DNA from: Planoprotostelium fungivorum
Taxonomy: Eukaryota > Evosea > Variosea > Cavosteliida > Cavosteliaceae
Direction: 5' to 3'
Length of the DNA: 59,411 nucleotides
Assembly: GCA_003024175.1 (NCBI GenBank)
Contig: MDYQ01000172.1
Location: 1 to 59,411 of the forward strand
Shown here: piece by piece, positions 48,101 through 57,823 of the stretch
How the letters are laid out: each line of letters begins with the position of its first letter
How positions within the stretch are numbered: the first letter of the stretch is position 1
Notes under the pieces: generated by a model
What the model was told of the DNA's origin: nothing
What the model saw: only the letters and a program-made list of their open reading frames with translations
Database searches by the model: none
Made by a program: the position numbers and the translations under genes

Positions 48101-51100
48101 CACAGATCGGAAGTTCCGAGATATTTCTTGAATGAATTGTAGACGATGCTCTCCAAGTGTCCCACGGGCATGACCAGTGGTCGAGTGATGTTGTCATCGT
48201 GTGAAGGATCTGGAAGTGCTTTACGGTCCACCTGTTGTCGTTCACATTCGACTCGTTGTAGATGGATGAATCACCTTTCCACTGGTCAAGATGGGGAGGG
48301 AAGACATGACGACAAAGTTGTTGGGAATCATGTAAGGTGCCAATCTCTGTCTCAAATAGCTCTTGACGCTGTCGGTGTTGAGTGTGGTACCAGTATCGAG
48401 CACCACGTAAGCCACTAGCTTCTTGATCTCGTCTTTCTGCTTTAGAGCTACGGCGCAGTTTCGAATGCCTCCACTCTGCAGCAGCAACGACTCGATCTCG
48501 GCCAATTCCACTCTGAATCCTCTGATCTTCACCTTTTCTCCTTCTCAGCAACATGTTTCAGAAAGAATCGACTTCACCTGCGTATCGATACGGCCCAGGA
48601 AATCGACGGTACCGTATTCGGTCAATCGGACGAGATCTCCCGTGCGGTACAATCTGCCGGAGAATCCGGTTGCCAAGGGTGACACGTCGTTGAATTTGCT
48701 CGCCGTTAATTCGGGACGGTTGAGGTAACCGGCTGCGACGGCAGGACCTCCAATGCACAGCTCACCTGCACATATTCGTTACATTGTTGATGTAAGAAGG
48801 ATGGACGTTCGTGTGTGTAGTCTTTACCTGGGGCACCCAGGGGTACGATCTGACCCGATTGATCTAGAACCAAGATCTTGTATCCCGGTAACGGGTGTCC
48901 GATGGTCAGCTTGACGTTAGGGTTGAAATCTATCCGAGTGAGACGACATTTCATCCACATTTCAACGAATCCACCTGCAGCCGTGGAAACGACGGTCGTT
49001 TCAGTGGGGCCGTAAGAGTTGACAACGCGGCAGGATGGGCTGTACCATTTCGTCAGGAGTTCGGGAGGACATACCTCTCCTGATTCTCTTCAGTGATGAT
49101 CATCACATGAAGCTCACCTCCCAAGATGAGAAGACGTAAGGTGGGGACGTGTTCGATGAGCGAGAGGAGAGTGGGGACGGTTGAGAGGACGTTGACACCG
49201 TTCTCGATGAGATAGCCTGATGTGATGAGGAATCGATTCTCTCCGTGTGATGGAATGGATGATGAGACTCACTGGGAAGGGCATCTGGTGCCTTCATGGT
49301 GTCTTCTGGCACAGGTACCAGCGTGCCTGTCATTTTGTTATGGATTTGAACCGTGATGTGATGTCAGACATGATGTGATGCAACACATGATGTGCAGTGT
49401 GATGTGATGTGATGTCAGGCATGATGTGATATCAAACATGATGTGATGAAATACCTCCTGCAGCCCAAGCCATCCACAGTTCCTCGAGGGATGCATCGAA
49501 AGCGACAGAAAATCCTTGCGCCACACGATCCGAACTCTTCGTCTCGAACAAGATCTTCTCCGACCTCACGAGATGTCTAACGTTGCCGTGGGTGATGACC
49601 ACTCCCTTGGGAAGTCCAGTGGTACCACTCGTGTAGATGACGTAAGCCGGTGACCTCGAATTGATGTTGGGACCGACGAACAAGTGATCGTTAGGCGTAC
49701 ATTGGGTCAAAAGGGCGGGAACGTCGACGAGCTAGAGTGACGTCAGATGACGTCATGAGGTGGAAGTACCTGTCCGTCCCACTGTTGTAGGTCTTCGGAG
49801 GGTTCGGTGTTGATCAAGAGGAGTTGGGCACCGCAGTCACCGAGGATGAATTTGACTCGATCGGGAGGGAAGGACAAGTCGAGGGGAACGTAAGCTGCTC
49901 CCGTTTTCAATATAGCCAGCATGGCGATGTATAATTCCACTGATTTAGCCATGAACAGTCCGACGTAACCACCCGCGACCACTCCTGAGCGGAATTCATA
50001 AATGGTATCGTCATTGTATAATATATGTAAAAATATAAAACGATCGTGAATATCGTTTAATTCAAGAAATCCTCTGTGGATGAGTCTCTCACCCATCTTC
50101 TGGAGGTGTCCCGCCATCTGTTCTGCTTTCGAGTTGATGTTCTGGTAGCTGTGGTTCTGTCCCTTCCAGTAGAGGCAGCTGTTACCGGGTAGGTGTGTGG
50201 CATTCTCTTCGAAAAAGTGGTGGAGCAACTTGGGACCCTCAGGGTACTGTCTCTCTTAGTTCTTTTCGGTGTTAAGATGTGCATCACCTCTGGCTCTAAA
50301 TACTTGGGACTGTCCATAAATTTCTTCAGCAGACTGACCTCATCGTGATTCAAGAAGAAAGTCTGTCCAACTTTGAGGGAGTGCTGTGTGATGATCTGAT
50401 CGCAGACATTCTTGACGTGATGAGGCACAAACTTCCTCGTGGCAAGGTGACCTGAAGATGGATCACTCGATCGGATCGTGCAAAGGCGATGACTGTGAGT
50501 TTCGACTCACCTCCTTGACACTTGAATCGAAGACTGGGACCTTCATCTTCTGTGGCGTGTCGGAAATCCATGTGAAGAACCCAGTCCCCTCCATTTCCCT
50601 CACAAGGTGGGAAAACGATGCAACAACACCTGTTTGTTTTCATTTACATATCGGATCACATTGGACCCACCTGATGTCGGTCTGTAATGCGTCAGCCACA
50701 CCAACCACGGCCAAGGGTACGGCGCGTGTGGTGGCTTCCCTGACTTCACTGAGTGTCATTTCTCTATCGATTCGGAATGATACGGTGGTAGCGGGTAATC
50801 TCATCTGCAAAAGCATCAACATCACAAATCTCTGGAGTAGAATGCTCACCGTCGCAGTGCTGGCCTGAATGGTAGCCGATAATTCGACAGGATCATGCTC
50901 AGCGAAATGTCTAAAGTAAACCACAGCGAAAGCTGCCAGATGATGACTGATGCATCCTATCTGAGGGACCTCGGGTGGCTCAGCGACATAGGAAGGAGGA
51001 CGCTTGGAAACCCGATGGTCGTGCGAAGGGATCAGGAGGGGACGCCTCTCGTTGTCCTCTAAACTCTGGTACATCGTGTCCTCTGTGACTTTGTAGCAGA

Positions 51101-51363
51101 GATCCAACTGTTGTCGCAAGCCTTCGGGTGCGTTTCGGATTTCTGATAGTTCCGAATTGCCCTTTGAGTCTGGCGCGTTGTTTCTCGGCTTGTTCTCTGT
51201 TTCCCACCTCGACAGCTTCTTGTCCTGCTGTGATCCACAGAAGATAAAATAAGAGAGCCTCGTGTATCCTACTCTTCTTACTGGATTCGACAAAGAAGGA
51301 GAGAAGGAGAAAGAGACCACAAAGAGTTCCTGTCAATCTTCGGAAGGATATTTCGAAAACCAT
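45137..51363 (-). CDS. Pls/PosA-type single-module NRPS with membrane and hexapeptide C-terminal domains
   Basis: An enzyme of the type that activates one amino acid and builds a homopolymer or short peptide at a membrane. Order: N-terminal hydrophobic leader (MVFEISFRRLTGTLCGLFLL) and a roughly 330-residue segment that I cannot place firmly (perhaps a degenerate condensation-like domain). Then the adenylation domain: KTGAAYVPLDLSFPPDR, YVIYTSGTTGLPKGVVITHG, FSVAFDASLEELWMAW (with the Asp that holds an amino group), NSYGPTETT, RLYRTGDLVR and KIRGFRVELAEIE. The carrier domain is DDFFNAGGNSLLAS. The C-terminal third alternates membrane helices with three left-handed beta-helix units: GAKIGKNTYIGTTRIS, GADIGKGAEISTLNHIS, and GVRVGKRCYMDSTEITEFDL with LQTHLFEDRIMKM and MKGEQLPANTRWAG. 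That is the Pls/PosA (TIGR02353-like) terminal domain. No thioesterase. About 20 introns. Ends with TAA at 45137. Confidence 0.9.
47728..47795. repeat. Short tandem repeat in an NRPS intron
   Basis: About three imperfect copies of GATGGAGAATCAGTGGATGT, period about 21-22 bases, between the carrier-domain exon and the first membrane exon. Confidence 0.6.
49350..49453. repeat. TGATG-rich minisatellite in an NRPS intron
   Basis: Repeated GTGATGTGATG and CATGATGTGATG blocks across about 100 bases inside an intron of the adenylation domain. Likely length-variable. Confidence 0.6.
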
Positions 51364-51403
51364 TTCTGAAGCAGAGTGCCAACGATCGGGTCACATCGGG
51401 GCA
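51364..51403. promoter_or_regulatory. Very short divergent intergenic region
   Basis: Only 40 bases lie between the NRPS start (51363, minus) and the membrane-protein start (51404, plus). Promoter elements must therefore overlap transcribed or coding sequence, or one of the starts lies further inside. Confidence 0.45.
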
Positions 51404-52123
51404 ATGGAGGAGATCAATGACGATGGCAAGAGAGGAACACAGCAGAGACAATTCAAGAGTACCACTTTAGATCTATGTCAGGCCTTTCTCCCTCTCTTTG
51501 GCATCATCAACCTTCTTCCCGGCGTTCTACCAGACCATCTTCACTTTCCCTACCGCCACACTTGTGATCATGTAAGATACCACGAAGATGATCACGATGT
51601 GTGTCGAGCAGCCGGTTACATGTTCGCCATCCTACTCATATGGTTTCTAATTTCACTCGGAGCTCTTGTCAAAAATCCATACATTCTATCACAGAGGTGA
51701 GATACACATTCTATTCTTTCGATTTATATCCTAATTAGATGGGCTGCGACTCGTGTAGCTCTCCCCGCAGTCATCATCAGCATCGTCGGCCTTGTGACGA
51801 TGCTCTATCTCACTTTCAACTATTACACGCACGAGGAGCACGCTTATCTATTCGGATTAGGTCTCATCAATCTCGGATTGACTCTCGTCCTCTACTTGTA
51901 TTCGAGGATCATCACGGAACACGGCATCTCCCACGGTTTAAGATGGGGATACAACACTCTCTTATACACTTGGGGTCCTGGTCTGGTTGCCGTCGTGGTG
52001 ATGGCCTACATCGAGAAGCAGTGGTGGCTGATGGCAACTTTTCTTCCCATGATCACTTTATTCACTGTGGGGATGATTCAAGGGAAATCGTTTGCCACTC
52101 GTCATCTGTATAAATTCAATTGA
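51404..52123 (+). CDS. Multi-pass membrane protein, unknown function
   Basis: Two exons joined at about 51700-51740 by a roughly 40-base intron (acceptor TTAG). The protein is about 225 residues and starts MEEINDDGKRGTQQRQFKST. Hydrophobic segments are AFLPLFGIINLLPGVL, AAGYMFAILLIWFLISLGAL, VALPAVIISIVGLVTMLYL, AYLFGLGLINLGLTLVLYLY, WGPGLVAVVVMAYIE and MATFLPMITLFTVGMIQ, giving about six spans. It ends in a basic FATRHLYKFN. The size and spans recall small DRAM/Frag1-like proteins, but I see no diagnostic motif, so that is only a possibility. The first exon could be read with another intron near 51590. The start is 41 bases from the NRPS start on the opposite strand, so the two are probably co-regulated. 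Confidence 0.65.
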
Positions 52124-52445
52124 ACTTCTCTCAGTCGATGGCCTCTTTTAGATATGGGCTTCTGATGATGAACATCACGCTCTTCTCGTCGTCGTACTAC
52201 TCCGAGGGTTATTAATACCTTAATTTGCATCGCCTGTGACTGCATTCAGTGTGCGTCGCAGCCATCCTGTCAAGGCGCTGTGAAAATGTGTTGTAGTGCG
52301 TGTTACACGAAATTCGTCACGATACGTAACCCATTTGTGAGGAGGCAATCGGTCCAAATCACATCGTCTTCTGATTTCAGGCAAACATAACATACGAACA
52401 AGAATTACGGGCCCCGGGAGTAAGAGACAGAAGATAGATCTGACG
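52124..52445. other. Intergenic, no gene seen
   Basis: Holds the 3' end of the membrane-protein gene and the 5' region of the deubiquitinase gene. A minus-strand ORF across 52220-52489 has no motif and overlaps the next gene. Confidence 0.4.
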
Positions 52446-55400
52446 ATGGTGGCACTTCCATACCATTCCAACCCCGCTAACACCCACAAGGACGAAACAA
52501 TTGATGAAGAGAAGGTTCAGAGTCTCATGCATATCACAGAAGTTGCACGCGAGAGGGCGGTCAGTCTCTTGAAGACGACGCGAGGCGATCTCAATGCGGC
52601 GGTCGAACGTGTCTTTAATCCCTCTGGTGAAGAAGCGTGAGTGTCTAAAGTCTCTTTCTACCATGGCTCATCGATTGTGAAGAGCGGCTGGCACTCTTGC
52701 TACTCTCGCCACTTCAAAAGAGGATCAAGAGTTACAGAAGGCGATAGAACTCTCGAAACAACAGACTCGAGAGAAGCCAGTAGAGATGGTGGACTTGTCG
52801 AAACCAGAAGACACCAACATGGCCATCGCCGTAGAGAATTCTCTCATGGCAAACGCAGACGGCATGTCCACCATCAATCATTACGAGAATCCACAGTTTC
52901 GAAAGAGGGAAGATAATGTGTGAGTGTCTGATGATTTCATCCCAACATTAACGTTCCTGCAGACCCGTTGGCATCAAGAACATCGGACAGACTTGTTACG
53001 TCAATTCTCTGCTTCAAGCTTATTTTCACATTCCGAAGTTGAAGAGAGCCATTTTGTCTTACCCAACAAAAGTCGAGCCATCCGACATCAACCCAGTGGA
53101 AGATGAACCATCGAAGAAGGAAGATACAGACAAGATGGATTTGGAAGTCAAAGAACCACCTCTCTTATCACAACAATCCGTCCAGTGTGAGTTTCATCAT
53201 CACCAGCACGTCTTCTCATCTCGATGCAGTCATGCACGAACTCCAAAAGTTGTTCGCGTGAGTGACATCATCGATAGCGTTGTAGATTGACGTCCCCAGC
53301 ATGATGGAATTATCAAATCAGAAATACGTCGATCCCACGGCCCTGCTCGGTAAAGTCATCGGGAGAGATGGTAAGCCGGTACAGATCGGTGACCAAGGAG
53401 ACGTGGCAGATTTCTGCGAGATCTTCGAGACCAACATCGCCAGAGGATTCAAAGCCATCGCGAAGAACGGTGAAGTCAATCTGGTCGATGAGTGAGTGCA
53501 GATCTCATTCGAAAAGACATCAAAGACATTCGAAACAAGTGAATGCCATTCATCACTATGTGTATGAGTCGCGAGATCGAATGGAATTCTCCTCCCCTCA
53601 TTCTTTTCTTCAGATTGTTTCACGGAACGGGTGTACAGTATTCCAGCGCGAAAGAGCAAGACAGCACGACGACAGAATCCACGAAAGATGCACAGATATC
53701 GACATTGGTGAGTCACGAACGCATCGATGATTCCGATCTACACATCGACGATTTCAGAATTTCATCGATGATTGACGTCATCAAGATATTACCCATCGGA
53801 GAAGAATCGAGCAATGTCTACGAGCGAATCGATGAGGCTCTGACTGATGAATCGGACTACGTGACGGACAAAGGTTATCAGAGCGTTGCCAATCGTTCTC
53901 TCTGGTTCAAAAAATTACCCGACGTCGTTTTTCTCCTGCAGAGCGTGAGTTTTGAATGCAAAATAACCGAGAATGATGATCGAACAGAGAGTGTATTATG
54001 ACAAAGAGAGCAAGACGTATCTGAAGAGAGAGACACCCATTCATTTTCCCAAAGAATTATTCATGGACCGATTTTACGTGGAGAATCAAGCGATCACCAC
54101 ACAGAAGAGAAGAGAGAGCGTAGAGTTGAAAGCACATCTCGCACAGCAGAAGCAGAACCTCCTCAACTACACACGCTACAAGGTGTGACATCGTGACATC
54201 TCCACGATCATCTGATGAATGACAGGGTAGAGATCACGCCATCGATTCAGCCATCGAATCTACGCTAGACTACCTGAAGGACAACGAAAGCGATCCCTCT
54301 ATCATCCAGCTGATGGACGGCTATCTACAACGAGAGAGGAACAACATTCAAGAGATCCGTGATAAGATCAAAGGCTTAGAGGACGAGATCGAAGGCTTGT
54401 ACTCCCAACTCAACCAGAGAGAAAAGTATCAACTCTTCGCCGCCTGCATCCACCAGGGTGTGGCGGGCAGCGGTCACTACTGGACCCACATTCGAGATTT
54501 AGAGAACAACAAGTGGATAAAGTACAACGACGTCAGAGTGAACGAAGAAGAAGAAGAGAACGTCATGAAGGATGGCCTGGGACAATCGAGAAATGCAACG
54601 AGTGCCTATTTCCTGATCTACGTGAGAGACAGACAGGGTGACCCGGACTTCTCGGAGACGTTCAGAAGAGAGACGGTGGAGGGCATGCAGAAGAGTTTGA
54701 GGGAGGAAGTGGAGGAGAGCAATAAGAAATTCAGTAAGGAACTGGAGGAGTGGGAGAAGAAGGCGATGAACTCGGGAGATAAGATCCAACAGATCCAATA
54801 TCGTTTCACATCCAGGGTGAGTGATTCATACCTTCAGACATGGAGGATGTTCTTGTACAAGTTTATATGTACAAATATATGTGTCATCCACAGATGAAAG
54901 GATGACTACTGAGATGAAATGTAGTTGGTTGAAGAAGAGAAGGCGGTGGAGGCCAGTGGATCACTCAACGAGCCAGATCTGAGGATGAAAGACTTATCCA
55001 CCTTCCTCGCTGCCTTCGCTGGCCCAGTCAAGCACGGAGGTTACGTCGCATCCACCATCTACAAAGAGGTGAACATCTTTTCAATTCATGTGACAATACG
55101 ATATCCTCTGAAGACATACAACATCTATAAAGACATACCATCCTGATGACTTCAGATCATGAATCGAAGCATTGTAGAAGACATGGGCTTCTCATCTCAC
55201 GAGAGGATGCAACAAGTACTGGGTGATGACGTCACGAAATCAGCGGTGGACGTGGTACTGAACGACACGGACATCAAGAAGTACGAAGGTCTGATGAACC
55301 GATGGAGGTGGATGTATCTGTACTGGTATCAGGCCATGGAGAGCTTTACAAAGGAGGCAGTCATCGAGGCGTGTAAGAATGTCCTCGGAGCGTATAAGGC

Positions 55401-56006
55401 CGTGAGAGAGATCGAGGAGATGGATGGTAAATACGTGGAGGGTATCATCTACACGGCAGTCAAGATCGTCAAGGTGATCACCATCACGATCTTCACCATC
55501 ATCATCATGTCCATGTTCCTCCCACCATCATCATCATGTCCATGTTCCTCCCACCATCATCATCATCATGTCCACGATCTGGATGCCATCATGAGAAGAT
55601 GACCTGACGATGAGAACAGAAGACAAACATCTTGACGATGTTGGGTAACGTTGACACCGACACCATCGCAGAGAGCGTGCGACATCTAGTCCTCCTCACC
55701 ACCATCGTAGTACCTCGTTCCTCCCCAGATTTCGCAGAGATCTCAGAACCCCTCCTGGTCAGCGTGGGAGAGATGGAAGAATATCTAGGGAGTGAGTCAA
55801 GGATGGAAGAGAAACATCTGACGTCAACAGAACAAGAGGAGATGATCGAAGCCAGACAGCTGCTGTTGCAGGATGACTCTTCACCGCTACCTCCTTCGGT
55901 GCCCCTACCGAAAGAGCCAGAAGATTGGACCAAGTTCGCTCAACTCTTCGCTTCGGCTTGGAAGACTTTCGGGCCGCAGATCAGCTTGGTGGACTCTGTC
56001 GATTAA
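52446..56006 (+). CDS. Ubiquitin carboxyl-terminal hydrolase, USP25/28-like
   Basis: A cysteine protease that removes ubiquitin. It starts MVALPYHSNPANTHKDETID. A UBA-like helix bundle follows (KVQSLMHITEVARERAVSLL then TRGDLNAAVERVF), then UIM-like helices (DQELQKAIELSKQQ and DTNMAIAVENSLM). The catalytic Cys box is VGIKNIGQTCYVNSLLQAYF (about residue 145). The His box is GVAGSGHYWTHIRDLENNKW with IKYNDVRV. Between them is a long coiled-coil insertion (about 54.0-54.4 kb, e.g. LKAHLAQQKQNLLNYTRYK), as in USP25/28. A further C-terminal helical region follows (55.0-56.0 kb), ending FGPQISLVDSVD. About ten introns; the one at about 55475-55620 contains a minisatellite. The UBA-UIM-UIM-USP order is that of USP25/28, proteins that oligomerise and act in stress and DNA-damage pathways in animals. 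Confidence 0.88.
55495..55580 (+). repeat. Minisatellite in a USP intron
   Basis: Two to three copies of a unit containing CATCATCATGTCCATGTTCC followed by TCCCAC, flanked by CAT trinucleotide runs. Confidence 0.7.
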
Positions 56007-56461
56007 ACTTGTCGATCTTTGAACTCTCTCTTTCGTTGTGTTCGAGAATTGATTTGGTCATGCAGACAACTGTGCCGTATCCTCCATAATTACAAACAGA
56101 CCTCTAAGATCAGCCAAGGAGTGTAGATCACATCGTCATCTTTTTCAGTCGGCTGCATCCGATCGGTGAAACATCTTACCTCATTCGAAAAGGTTCAATT
56201 TCTAAAGAGGAAAGGCCTTATCGTCTCTTAAACACTACAACCTACCACAGGTCGAATTTCCGGCAACGGAATTGATGTGGTGGTTGGCGGATCTGGTGCA
56301 TTTTCCATCAGATCTAATACACGTTTCCGCAAGATCTGGTGAGAACTGCTCGAGGGAAAGACACGTTGTATCGTATGAGTGCGCGAAGGTTTTTGGCGTG
56401 GAATGACACCTTCCATGTTCCAGGTGCTTCACACTCACATCATTTTCATCCGTATCACAAG
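56007..56461. other. Intergenic, nothing recognised
   Basis: 454 bases after the deubiquitinase stop. Short ORFs on both strands show no motif; it presumably carries a 3' UTR and the promoter of the next small gene. Confidence 0.4.
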
Positions 56462-56664
56462 ATGGGAGGTGCCTTCTTTCTCTTCCTATTCTGTGTCACT
56501 CTCTCTCAAGCCACCGTGAGTCACTTACCTCACATCCTCTCTCACCGTCGCTCCCTCAGGTCTATAGAAGTCAAGTCAATGCCATCCCCGCCACCGGCTA
56601 TTTCTCTCCCGTCTTTACAACCAGCTCACCCTACACCTGGCGCATTCTTCAACGAGATATGTGA
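56462..56664 (+). CDS. Putative small secreted peptide, 52 aa
   Basis: The ATG at 56462 gives MGGAFFLFLFCVTLSQAT, a textbook signal peptide with a likely cut after SQA. A clean intron of about 44 bases (GTGAGT to CTCAG) follows, and the frame resumes with VYRSQVNAIPATGYFSP and ends WRILQRDM before TGA at 56662-56664. The predicted mature peptide is about 34 residues, has no cysteine and contains several Thr, Ser and aromatic residues. The intron supports this reading over the unspliced 144-codon frame, which is His/Pro-rich. There is no known family; it could be a secreted signal or an antimicrobial peptide, or not a gene. Neighbours: deubiquitinase upstream, eS27 downstream. Confidence 0.45.
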
Positions 56665-56922
56665 CGGTGGCGCTCGAACCCCAAGCTCCAAACATACGAT
56701 CCATCATCACTACCAACGCCACTCGCGAGAGGAACGGTATCTTCTATCGGCGACAGAGCACCTCTGCTGATGTTGAAAAATGGCAATAAAAGCACAATTC
56801 TGAAGATGACAGGGAGATCTACAACAAAGAAGAAGGAGGTTTTAGGGTTTTGCGAATACAGAAGGATTGAAAACCTTTTTGGATTCATTGCCAGAGCCAG
56901 CATCCACTCTTAATAAGACAAT

Positions 56923-57440
56923 ATGGGTCACGTAAGTACCTCATCTGCTCGAGAATCATCCATATAGACATCATCCATCGTCTAAAGGACGATTTCTGTG
57001 TCGATGATGGATGCATGATTGTGATCTGGTTATGCATTCCATTGCAGATGTTGATGGAACTTGAAGGTTGAAACCGATCTGCTGCACCCCTCTGAGGATA
57101 GCGAGAGAAGGAAGCACAAGCTCAAGCGTTTAGTGCAGAGCCCAAACAGCTACTTCATGGACGTCAAGTGCCCCGGTTGCTACGACATCACAACCGTCTT
57201 CAGCCACGTGAGTCTATCGATTTCAAATCTTCTCACATCACTCCTCGATATCATTCCATACTCTTATCGAGATGTCTCTGCGAATCGATACAACAAACGT
57301 GAGACACAAAAAGACTGAAATAGAGCCTATAGGCTCAAACCGTCGTTGTCTGCGGCTCCTGCAACACTGTCCTCTGCCAGCCCACTGGTGGACGTGCTCG
57401 TCTCACTGAGGGTTGCAAGCTGAGAAGAAAGGCCGATTAA
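56923..57440 (+). CDS. RPS27: 40S ribosomal protein eS27
   Basis: A zinc-ribbon protein of the small ribosomal subunit. Exon 1 is just MGH (56923-56931), with a GTAAGT donor and a long first intron of about 136 bases. Exon 2 (from 57068) reads [47 protein letters not shown]. Exon 3 reads [20 protein letters not shown] and [14 protein letters not shown] before TAA. The zinc cysteines CPGC and CGSC are intact. The phase-0 joins restore the length normal for eS27 (about 84 residues). A tiny first exon and a longer first intron are common in ribosomal protein genes and may host expression control. Confidence 0.95.
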
Positions 57441-57823
57441 AATCCCTTTATTTCGTAACGCTCCTGGTAATAGATCTCTAAACAAAAACCTCCGCATCTT
57501 TTTTCCGTTGCATCGGCCAAATTCACAAAGTGCATCTCATCTGATCTCTAACGATCAGCCCGCTGCCGATCACCAACACGCTTCCTTCCTCTTTCTTTCG
57601 ACAGAGATCATTCGTCATCGCTGCGAAAACGAGTGCATCAAGCGTTCAAGGCTCTGCCCTTTCTTTGGACACACACGAACGGACGATCGCTGCGCGTGAT
57701 CAGCTGTCGAGTGCTTGCCGTGCAATGTTCGCAGAAAAATATTGTGTCTAAGGGTCTGTGCTTCACTGAATTTTCGATTCAACGGCTGGGCCACATCTCA
57801 TCATCGGGAACCTATAGGCAGAG
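57441..57823. other. Intergenic, eS27 3' end and PIP5K promoter
   Basis: Nothing coding is supported. A short plus-strand ORF (57508-57699) is Ser/His-rich without a motif and probably lies in the kinase 5' region. Confidence 0.4.

Noticed and set aside
52220-52489. 89-codon minus-strand ORF
   Set aside because: Overlaps the start of the deubiquitinase on the other strand and shows no family features.
55495-55580. Direct repeats that might suggest a CRISPR array
   Set aside because: Unit is short, copies are contiguous without unique spacers, and it lies inside a spliced intron of a eukaryotic gene.
56630-56720. Possible tRNA T-arm (GCTCGAACCCC)
   Set aside because: The flanking bases cannot form the T-stem or a cloverleaf in either orientation.
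56339-56770. 144-codon unspliced ORF, His/Pro-rich
   Set aside because: A signal-peptide start plus a clean intron inside it gives a better, shorter gene (56462-56664).
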